From Siphonodentalium dalli (taxonomy: Eukaryota; Mollusca; Scaphopoda; Gadilida; Siphonodentaliidae), in the NCBI GenBank assembly GCA_032622095.1, contig CP136061.1:220011148-220075147 (forward strand): a DNA stretch of 64,000 nucleotides, read 5' to 3'. Shown here piece by piece: positions 40,352 through 52,300 of the stretch. Below the pieces are notes generated by a model that was not told where the DNA came from, did no database searches, and worked only from the letters and a program-made list of their open reading frames with translations. Positions within the stretch are counted from its first letter, which is position 1; each line of letters starts with the position of its first letter. A program made the translations under genes and the position numbers.

Positions 40352-43300
40352 CTGCAAAGATAGGAATAGAGGATGCAGAAGGATGAAATATCGGCGCAAT
40401 AAGATGCATATAGAGTGTCTCCTTTGGGGGGGGGGGGGGGTTCCAACAACACCCGGCCTATATATACTATACTTAAAACAGGCATAAATTTCCAAGTTCG
40501 ACAAATTGAATTTGCATAACTCCCTTGGAAATGTTTTGCCTATTCGTACCAAAAACAACTGTAGAAATATCCAACATAACCAGGGGGGGGGGGGGGGGGG
40601 GGTGAAAAAAAAAATTCCGGCACGTATGCCGGGGTGGGTGGGTGGTCAAAACCACCAACAAGCTATAGTCCACGACTAAAAAAAAAATTCCTACTTGTTT
40701 TTCAGTGTTTTGGCAATCAGTTGGGCTTCAAAACCACTTTGAATGAGAGAAATAATGTAATTCTAACTGGTAAACTGACTGCAGGCAGTTATCGTGTTGT
40801 ATTTTGTCGCAAATATTGAAATCCAAGATGGCCGCTGGCAGCCATGTTTTTTTGGCCGAATGATCTCAAAATGACTCATTCCTATTTACATGTCCATGTT
40901 AACATCCATGATAAATAGTATGCACAGAAATTCATATACAGCTTTTTACAGTGAATTTCCCCCCGAAAATCTCTGTTTTAGTGTTAAAAGGGGGGTGGGT
41001 GTAAAAAAATGGTCGGAAAAAACTGCCGAAAACGGAAAAAAATTAGGCGGTGGGGGTGGGTGGGTACAAAAAATGATCGAAAGGGAAAAAATGCCATACG
41101 TGCCTGAAATTATTTTCCGACCCCCCCCCTGACATAACACCCCATAAAATTGCCACTTCTGTCAAAACTAAATGACAGAAAGCAGGAACATATTACCCTT
41201 TCATGACGGGAGCATTTAAAAGCATGTGTCAGTGCAATCTCTTTTATATACTAGTCTCCCATATAGGGAGTCTCGCATATATAAGAGAATGCACTGGTTC
41301 ACAAGGTCAAGATAACTATTGTTAGGCCAATGTATTCTCTTATATATGCGAGACTCCCTATGGGAGACTCGCACATATGAGAGAATGTATTGGCATAGGG
41401 TTTTCGCAAAATTTCAGGAAGCTCCAATCATGGAAGGGTTAACTTTAGGTCTATACACAACAAGTGTCACCATAATTACTGGTTGGAAAATCAATTATCA
41501 CAAAAAGAAAATCAATCGACTTCGCCAGTCGCCAGTCATGATATTTCCAACTGTTGAACATTTTGGCTCATCCCCTCCCCGCTGTGCACCATCGGGTTCA
41601 ATGTGCGTCAGAAAGTCTGGAGACGAAACCAATAAGTTGCCAATTGCTGTTGTTGGCTTAATGTGGGGCACATACAATACAAGAAACCATAGTAACGCGA
41701 TCAAGATCATATATCATATACCCATGTTTGTAATTATAGAATATAAAATATATTGGTTTCGCGAATGACCAACTCAGAATTCCGTTAAAATAACAATAAC
41801 AACCAGCACCTAATTAACGAACCAGCGACCGACTCGGCCGTCCCCGACCACAACCATCAGTGGGCTGCAGAACGAAACATATCTATAAAAGTTGAAATAT
41901 AAGACTTACAAATTATCTTTTAAATTTCTTTTATTGGTAATTGACATAACTTCTCACAAACCAAAAATCAACATTATTGACTTAGTAAAGGACAATAAAC
42001 GAAATTGAAATTCCCAACTACACCTTTTACCGGACTCGGCCTCCTGGTCGCGCGGTTCGACTTTTAAACCGGAAAAACCAATTATCTCTAAATAAAATGC
42101 TCATCGGACCCCAGCTATCAAGAATTTTCAGAACAGTTTACACGCGGCGCGCGCTAATTATGTATTTCCTGGCTTTGAGAGACATTGCGAACGTTTCATT
42201 ACCCAATCTTCCATGAATTAAACTATCAGTCAGATGCTCGTAGCCCGTTTATATATAACCATGGGTATATGCGAAAAATACACAACGAAAACACACTCCA
42301 CAGTTTGGATCGATAAGTCTTGCCCTGTGTATTTTGATGTTGAATTTTTTGACAATCGGTCTTCCGTATCATTTCTACAACACAATTATCGTCTTACTTG
42401 CAGCACGACTTTATCGTGTGATCGTCACGGAAGCGTTTTCTTTCAGAGTATGGTTAATACATTGCCGCTGGTGAAGTGTATTCTCGGATAAGAAACAAAT
42501 AGGCCTATGCCAGGGCAGAAACTAAAGTTGCGAGAGGCACCCCTGGTTGAGTGTGGGATATTTGGCACTCGAGACTTGGTTATAGAGGGTTTTCGTTGGG
42601 GTGGTCTCCACCTTGGAATTTCCAACTGCACCCCACCCCATTGAACCACACCAAACTCATAAGTTTGCGTAAATCAATTTGCACCCCCCCCCCCCTTTGA
42701 TTTTTCCCAAATGTTCCCTCACAGACTACCAAATGGTAGACTATTCCAAATGAACCAGTAGTATTGTGGCCACTTGTCGTGCGGGGGGGGGGGGGGGGGG
42801 GGGTGAAAAAGATGGTTCGGTCCAGTATGAGATTAAAACATCTTAACATCTAGTGGTATAACACCACACAAATTTACACCCCGATCTATTTTTTTCTTAA
42901 ATGAATTAGCGAGTAACTACTGGCAAGGACACAGAACACACGGGTCGGTCGATGGTTAGGCCCGATATGAGAACATTTTTGAAATATGAACATTTGACAA
43001 TCCTATAGCATAGACCGGCCTCAAGTTGTCCAATTCTGGGAAATTATTGACCTGACACTCACCCATAGGTTTCAAAATTGCCAACTGATGGCCATTTGAG
43101 TCCATAATTTTGCAAATGAAAGGGAAATATGCAAATGTTGGTCTAAAAACAACAAATTCGTCACTAAGAAAGTGTTGGAAAATCAAACTACGAGAACAAT
43201 TTCAGCCTAATTTTGGTGTGAATTTTCCAATTAATTTTGCTCGGGGTATTAGGTATGACTACACTTGGGGGTAAGACCCCTGCATAACCACCCCTGTCGA

Positions 43301-46300
43301 CAAGTCCCTACTTGACACCCCATGATAAATAATCGATACTAAGTTATGTTGGGTGGCACCGGGGGGGGGGGGTCAAGGGCTACATCCCAGCCATGTCGGG
43401 GAGTCATAACCATCCCCCGTCGATGAGTTGTGTAATGGTCAACCCGGCAGCTAAAGCCCGCCCCCCCTGTCGGGGATATCCTGGTGCCACCCCTGTTTGA
43501 AATCATATAAAACTTTTGAAGAAGACCACATATTGAGCAGAAATTAGGGGGAAATGAGCTCTCGTAACCACAAAAGTGCACTAAAGACATCCCAATAAAT
43601 CCAAATTAGATGCAACCGCATATTGTATATATATGTTATCGTTCTGTTTGCCTCTCTATATCCAGGGACGTGGCTACATGGTTTCCGTTAGGGGGTGTCC
43701 ACCATGGGAAATTCCAACTACACCCCCTTGAATCAGAATCACCCCAAACACAAATTATATTTGCACCATCCCCCTTGTACATCAGTGCTCACGCCTAATA
43801 TCCTATATATTGTTTTTTGAAAACATGGTTCTATATTCCAGGTTTGAAAATTCAGATAGTTTAACCTGAACAATTGCATAAATCATAACATCTAATGGTC
43901 TAACTCCAGACAAATGCCCACGGCTACGGACAAGAGGCGGGGACACACCAGGTTGACCATGGTTCTTCGACCCGGTGTGAGAAAATTTTTAAAACTATAA
44001 AAGAAAATATTAAATCCTAGCATGCATCTAGACTGGCCTCAACTGAAACTTTCCTGGTGTTGGAAATTTCAAACCTCATACTCTACGTCAGGTTGGAAAA
44101 CTCTCCAACTGATGACTATTTCAGTCCACAAGGTTGACCAAATGAAGTAAAATATTGTTTTGTTAAACTAATTAGGAGTTTTGTATTGGCCACGGGGGAA
44201 GGGACAATGACAACGATAGTCGGCCCGGTGTGCAAATTGTTTTTAATCTGAACAAGAAAATCTCAAAATCCTAGCATCTAGATTAGCCTCAAATCTTCCT
44301 AGAGTTGGACATTTCAAACCTTAGGTTGGAAAATTTCAACTGATGACAATTCCAATGACAATGTTGACGAAATGCATGACAATATTGTTTTCTTAAATTA
44401 ACTAGCAGTTTTTTGACTGGCCACGGGGGAGGGACCAGGACACAAACTGTACAAGTGTTGGAAATTTCCAACCTGTCACCCTCCTAAGGTTGGAAATTTT
44501 CGACTGATGACCACTTCAGTCCAAAATATTTACCAAAAATAGGAAAATATGCAAATAAATTGTTTGAAAATCAAACTACAAGAACATTTTCAACTTAATG
44601 TTGGTGTGAAATTTCCAACTAATGTTTTGGTGAGTATGAAATTTCCAACTGTTGAACATTTTGACCAAAGTTGGGGGGGGGGGTGAGACACCACAACCCC
44701 CCTCCTGTCGCCACGTCTCTGTCTATATCACGTAAATCCTTTTTCTAAAAACCCTTAAACCAACTCGACGTGCGATTTCCCTGCGCTCCTGTTGCGCAAA
44801 TTCTAGTATAAAAAGTGCGTCTATTTCAGACAAAGTTCAAACAGTAAATGTGACCAGACAAGACATAGGAACCGCTAATCTCATATTACAAATCTGACAA
44901 CACCAGTCGAACATGATTACCCTTCAAAGCAATAACACCGGGCACCATGTTACGGACAACCACAGGCATGCACACCATGGATAAATACACGGTAAAAAGA
45001 ACGGCGTTTTTTTTTTTGTACGGTTATATCTGGTATATACCCATGGTTATATATAAACGGGCTACGAGCATCTGACTGTATATCTTTCAACTGATGAATT
45101 TACATGATATACTCGTAAAATGCACTAAGGCCCATCGAACGAGTTTGTGTGGACGGATAGTAAGAGTAATATATTGTCATCAACATGATGAATTTAAAGT
45201 AAACTAGCATATTTTTATTGAAGGAATCATAATCTGTCATCTCATCGTTTGCCGTTCTATAGAAAAAGCTATATTTATAACTGTCGAATTAAAGTGCATC
45301 AAGGCGTTCGTGGTGGCTATATACAGCTTGTAAATCACACAAATGTTGTTAAACCATTATCACTAAGTAGAAGATGAAAACATGGAACACATTTGGTTTT
45401 ATTTTCACTATATAATAATCCTCCAGTGTCCAAATCCCGCATGTTCCAATCGTTATTTGTGACCATCTATAAATGCTGTACTAAAGGGCGGTCAGTATTG
45501 CTGAAGGGGTCACTATCATCACGCGACGTGCGGTTGAGTACCCAACTTAACATTTCGTGCGGTCGAGTAGTACCTCGCTTTACGAAATCTAGGACTGGGA
45601 TACATGGTACACGCACAGGAAAATAACCCGCGCATACCATCGAACGATTTAATTTTAAGGAAACGCACCGTGCTTTAGACTTAATATCACACCAGCTTGC
45701 ATTTTCATTTTGTTTTGGACATTGGAATTCTCCCAAACTAAAAGCCATTTAGCAGACGATATCGGGAATCTCGTTTATTACCGCCACACAGTGGGTGTAC
45801 ACTGGTGTTGAGTTTCTCATATTGTGTGGTCGATCGATAATCCACTGGGCGATTGTATTATATGGTTATGTCGTACTTGAGTATAAATCGTACCGATATT
45901 TACGATAGTACGACAAAGATTAGCACATGTGTTTACGTCACCGGTGTAATTGTGGGGACATGTTTCTATTATGAAGGTTCGCTATCCCGAAGGTCCGCTA
46001 TTCCGAAGATTCTCTATTCCGAAGGTTTTTGTTATTTTTAGGTTAATTCTATATTCTAAAGTATTGAGACTAATTTGAGAGGGTTCATTTTCACAAAGAT
46101 TGTTTTTATGGAGAGTGCGCTCACATCCGAACTGATCCTGCGCGCATACCGATACAGATACAGGAAGAAATAACTTAACTTAGAACATTAAATGTGATTT
46201 TGTTTTGTTTTCGCGGGTTTTCTTGAGAGTTAATGTCATTACGTGGGCCCGTATCGTTGAATTCTTGGCATATAATATGAATGTTGTGGTATATATGGAC

Positions 46301-49300
46301 CCTCCCGCATTGGGACATGACACAGGTACAGTTGACTTAAGTGATGTTCTGTGTGGGCTCCAATTTGGAGTTCAATATTTTAAGGGCCAAATTTAGAATT
46401 TTATGGGTCCATACCTTTGAACTCTGGGCATATAATATGAATATTGGGGGGCATGTCTCTATTCCGAAGGTTCACTATCCCGAAGGTCCACTATTCCGAA
46501 ATTTCTCTGAATGTTCCCTATTCCGAAGGTTCACCAATCCGAAGGTTCGTTATTCCGAATGTTGTGTTCCGAAGGTTTTTGTTATTTTAAGGTTAATTCT
46601 ATATTCTAAAGTATTGAGAGGGTTCATTATCACGAAGATTCTTTTTATGAAGGAAATAACTTAAAACATTAAATGTGATTTTGTTTTGTTTTCGCGGGTT
46701 TTCTTGAGTTTAATGTCATTACGTATGACCTTATTTCTCATTACATATTCACGCCAAGCAGCCCACACAATTGCTATGTTTCCATGCGATTTAATGTGAT
46801 TACGTGTGACCTAATATCTCAATAATCTGAGGCAAGAGTACGCCTGCTAAAGGCGAATTATAACAGTTGGGGCTATAACGCTCAATGAATACTGGAGGCT
46901 ATAACAAACTGCGCAGCAGAATATCGCTGAATGGACGAGTATGAGACGAGCCTAACTGCAATTGTGACTGTGTTTAAAGGCCCACTTAATTTTCGAGTCA
47001 TTCATTTTTTTTTATAGTATATACGGTTTTAATAACAATTTATGCAGGGGGGGGGAAACTGCAGACACAGGGTACCCCCCCCCAAAAAAACAGCAAAAAC
47101 TGCAGTTTTTTTCCACTGACCATTTGACCCCCCCCCCCCCCCCCCCCAGAAAAATCAAATCTACCCCAGCCGGACAACAACTCGGTTTGACCGGAAACCG
47201 AAAACAACACCGGAGTGTATATCATAAATTGTTACAATTCATGAGAAGGTGCTTGGTAACTAAGTTTAGATTATTATGACTAAAATGGTCATTGTCTACC
47301 AGTAGAACGCAGATTTGTACCTCGTGATGTCATGACAAACATGTATATTGGTGATCGCAACGCTTTGTATGCACTTTAAAAAAAATGACAACTAGTCATT
47401 ACCTCGAATTTGAAAAAGATGCAAATGAGATGAGTGAGATACCAGCATATAACTGTTTTCTGATACCATTGGAGGAGAAATTTTTTAATACATGGAATAG
47501 TTCTGCAGTAAAAATTTGCCAGATAAGCGATCGCAGGGTAGAATTATGCAATCGACTAGTAGACACTGACATAGTCGGCATTATTAAGAGGGTTAATGGG
47601 GTCAATATCAGTCACATGTAAACCAAGACAGTGGTTATCCAAAATTGTTTTATGTGGATTATACTACTCATGTATATATGATTTGGATATTACGGTTAAT
47701 CCATATTCTATAAAATGAGAGAAAATTGAAGTTGTGAGTCTGAAAATACATATTTGGAAAAAAATTACATGCAAATTTTTTCCGACAACCCCCCCCTAAA
47801 TGAATAAGGAAAAAAATTACGTGTAAAATTTTGACGCCTATGTACCCCCCCCCCCCCACCCCCGGTACGTTGTGTCCCGCAGTTTTTTCCGCCCCCCCCT
47901 GATTTATGCCATAAAATTTGAATAAATTACTATAATTCATCACCATTTGAAACGCAGAATACTTCTATCTCCTAGTTTGAAACACCTTTAAAATACCGCG
48001 TCGTATATCTAGCAATTAGCAACCAACATGTCCTCTTCGGATTTCCATAGATTTCAACGTAATTTGATACTTATGGGTATTTGTGTCCGGGAAGTGTTTT
48101 GGACGGGTCAAATCGTGACCCCGACCTGACCTTGATCTTTAAAACTGTCAATGCAAGGTCAATTTGGGTAAAACGGACAAATTTCGGCGAAATTTGATAC
48201 CTAGGGATACTTTTGTCCGGGGAGAGTTTTGAACGGGTCAAATTGTGACCTCGGCGTGACCTTGACCTTCAATGTGGTCAATCAAAGGTCAAATCGGATA
48301 AAACGGATGGATTTCGACGAAATTTGATACCTATGGGTACTTTTCTCCGGGTGGGGGTGTTTTGGACGGGTCAAATCATGACCCTGACCTGACCTTGACT
48401 TTCGAAATAGTCAATTGAAGGTCAAATCGCGCCTTTCACCGGAAATCAGATGGGAAACAGCCCAGGCGAAGTCGGGCCCATCAGCTTGTGTAATAAAGAA
48501 GACAGTTTGAAGAAAGTAATGTATGGACACGAGAAACGGGAAAACTTGAAATATGGAAGTATGCAAATTTCCCACATAAAATTTGAAAGCTAGTTTATAG
48601 AATAATTGTATTATAATTTATATTTATGGCTAATAATATGATATTGGTGGCGTTACCATTTCTGACTATGGTTTTCTTGTATATATATATAGCTGTGAGA
48701 TTTCGTAAAGCGAGGTACTCAACCGCACTTATTCGTTAAGCGGGGTACGCACGAAATATTAAGCTGGGTACTCAACCACACATTGCGTGATGATAGTGAC
48801 CCCGTCAGTGTCAATATTGTCAACAAACGTCACGAAAGATAACTCGCAAATGTAGACAATTAACGTTGGTTCTGATCAGATATACGGGGTGATGTGCGTA
48901 TTAGACATGGACTTATTTGTATAGTAGCAATGGCTGCTCTCTGTCACTCAAGCCGTTCTACATTATTTTCCTGGTATTAAGACAATAGAAAGCTATACTC
49001 ATAACACTTTGCATAAATGGCAAATATCATAATGAGTAAATTTGTTTAACCCATTGAGCAGCAAATATGTTTTATATGTAGGTTATATTCGTTAATATAT
49101 ACGGTTCCATCTCCCCATATGCAATCAACTATTTTATGTTGCATTTATGGCTTATAAAACAACATATTGTATACTGTAATTCGCGATTGCTTATAATTAC
49201 GCACCGGAACATTAATTACAACATATTAGAATTAATTATCTCAAATCTCTCAATTGTAAACAATCACAATTCCCATTAGTCGCGTATCCAGTTCGAACAA

Positions 49301-52300
49301 TTGGACGAAATAGTATTGACGGACAAAATAGGCGAGAAAAGAAGTTCAAGGCAGCTCAAGTCAAAATCGACTTTAATGTAAATAAAATGAACACGACGTG
49401 GACGGTTGATGAACAACTAACAATTGTGTCGTTAAAATCACTTCTCAAATGGGAAAATACAAATTAGATAATTTATGAATTTGACACGAAATCGCCTAAT
49501 GCACGCATTCTGCCCTTTGGTATATCCGCCTAATGAAATGCATTCTGCCCTTTGGTATAAGGTTGTGTCCGCCTAATGCATTGCAGTATGCCCTTTGGTA
49601 CAAGGTTGTAATGTTCAGATATCGACTTTCAAACGAGGACGTTTTAAGACGTTGATTTTTTTTATCAGACCAGGGGTGGGGGGAGTTTTTCCGGGCACGT
49701 ATGCCGGGGTGGGTAGGTGGTCGATGGGATCAACAAAAGATTTTTTTCCGCAACTCAAAATATATTTTTTGGACTGTTTTTGCAATGAGTTTGGCTTAAA
49801 ACACCTTAGAATGTATGCCGGGGTAAATAATTTTTCCGCAACTCACAGGGTGGGTGTCCAAAAATGGTCGGAAAAAACTGCCGAAAACGGAAAAAAATTA
49901 GGACGCGGGGTGGGTGGGTCCCAACAAGGGTCGAAAGGAAAAAATCAGCATACGTGCCTGAACATTTTTTCCGACCCCCCCCCCCCCCCCCCTGATCAGA
50001 CGAGCAAAAATCCAAATGATCATCTCTGACAAAGAGCGTCCATGCTTTTTAAGAGCATATCAGTTGTGACTTTATCTGCTGGATTTCAACGTAAATTTCA
50101 TGATTGCTTTTGTTGACCTTCGCGATGCCTTTGCATATATACATGCTGGTGATTGCAAGTATTTATCATTTTCATTTTGCCCGTGACGTCCTAATAATAA
50201 TATTTGAAATTTGTATACACACTGTGACTGTTATAATGACATACATTGCACGCTCCTTGGGTGAGGTCGTCAACACAAATGTGTCCTCCGAGAATATAGT
50301 CGTGACCCCACTTCTCTTGGCATTCGTGGTTAGGAAGAACTTTCATCCTGTCCGCTTTCTGTAGTGCATTCGGACTCGTCGTCCCATCTGAAATGGCTTA
50401 ACCTTATAGGTCTTGTTCACACACTGGCAAATTTGTCTTGTATTTTGCGCAGGCATTTCGTCATAGAAAACCATATTGTGCCAGAAGATATATATGAACA
50501 GAAACATGCGTATAAAAATCATCTTTACTAAGTGATATAACTACATGAGATATAAAATGTAAGATATCCCACATGTATAACTGTGCTACCAAAAATGTGC
50601 CTTAAAATAAAACACCTGTATGATTGATTCTTGTGAGATACCTTTATGCTATATTTACAGGCAAATGTCGGTAGCATAGTTACAGGTGGAACCACATATA
50701 TGTGTATACATACATGTATAGCTTTTAGTGTTCACGTATAGTCAGCTATGGTACTGCTGGTATTTTATAAGCATTGTTGCGTTCCTTTCTGTCACATACA
50801 ATTACAGATTTTTGTATATAAAAAAAATGTCAGGCAAATTGGCGAGTGTGTGAACATAGCATTTAATTTTACTCTATTTTCAAGTTGTATAGCTAAAAAG
50901 GCCATTCCCTATTAACTATTATGTTCGTCTTGAAAAGCATTTTAACTCATACATGTATTTCATTCTAAAATATCAATGTTTCTGAGTTGGGTTTATAGTA
51001 TATGAACGTGTTATATCCATAACAGAACACAATTCGATTTAAATACCGTGTGCACAAGTCTATTGTTTTATTTGCATTGTTGAAATTTTTGTAACGAATG
51101 CAATTAGAATATACATGTTATATTCACTTAGTATTGTTCATATTGGTAGAGGTAACTTTGATGCGAAGATACTGGACTGAACATTGAATAAGTGTTCAAA
51201 AACAAATTTGGTTTTGAGCTCTTTGTCACATACAAGTAACCAATGCAGTTCTGATAAAAACATAATGCTAAAAACAAAATTTTGGTTGAGTTCTTCATCA
51301 CATATATGGAACCAATGTGGTTCTGATCAAAACATAGTGCACAAAACCACATTTGGGTTTGATCAAAACCTAATTATCAAAACCATATTAGGGATCAAAA
51401 TACAAGAAAGGACAATCACATTAGCAGGCACCATGTGTTTTATGCAAACAATTGTTACTATTGCTCGAAATAATCAAATCGACAGTGGATCTTTAAACTG
51501 CTGAGACAGTGAAACAGTCAAACAATCAGCAAGTTCGTAGGCCAGGACGAAGCGACAGGTGGTAGGGGGTGTCCCACAACTTTCAACAATATGTTCAAAA
51601 GTTGGAAATTTCATGCCCCACACAACATTTATTGGAACTTTTACACCACGTTGTAACTGTTTGTTGTTTTAAAGGAAAAAGTAGCATATTTATCTGTAAT
51701 TAGTTGAAATTTTGGTCTGAAATTGTTATCAGTTGGAAATTTTCTAACGTTAGGGGGTGTCAGGTTGGAAATTCCAACTATTGGAAAGTTTGAGGTACTA
51801 GTTGGATAATTCCAAGCCAATGGGGTGTAATGTTATTTCGCAAACATGGGAGTGCATGGTCTGGTTTAAGGCGGGGGGGGGGGGGGGGTGCAGTTGGAAA
51901 TTTCAAGGTGGACACCCCAACGGACACCTTCTTGCCACGTCCCGGCGTTAGACTACTTACTGATGGAAGTGTATCCCCAACCGGAAATCACACAGATGTG
52001 TCCAGTCTTATCGGCTTCATTGGGCTCCAGGGCGACCGACTGTATCTTAGTGGTGTGTGGAAGGTCGCTTTCTAACTCGACGATTGCGATGTCATTCGGG
52101 AATCCATCAAGATTTGGGTTGTAGCCCGGGTGCTGTGGACATATAACAGATTATAAGAATGGAGGCTTCCACACATATTCATTTGTCTGATCATCTTACC
52201 GTTGCTAGGAGACAAGGCGTCTGGATAAATAGTTTAATTAGCTTTTCAGTTCCTGCCTATATATATATAGTGGTATAAATTAAATGATTAACACCATTTA

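Noticed and set aside
45467-45748. Minus-strand frame containing MVCAGY, like the trypsin MxCAGY motif, inside the protease intron
   Set aside because: Cysteine spacing and flanks do not fit the S1A segment, no suitable splice sites bound it, and half of it overlaps a dispersed repeat. The true exon is at 50245-50387.
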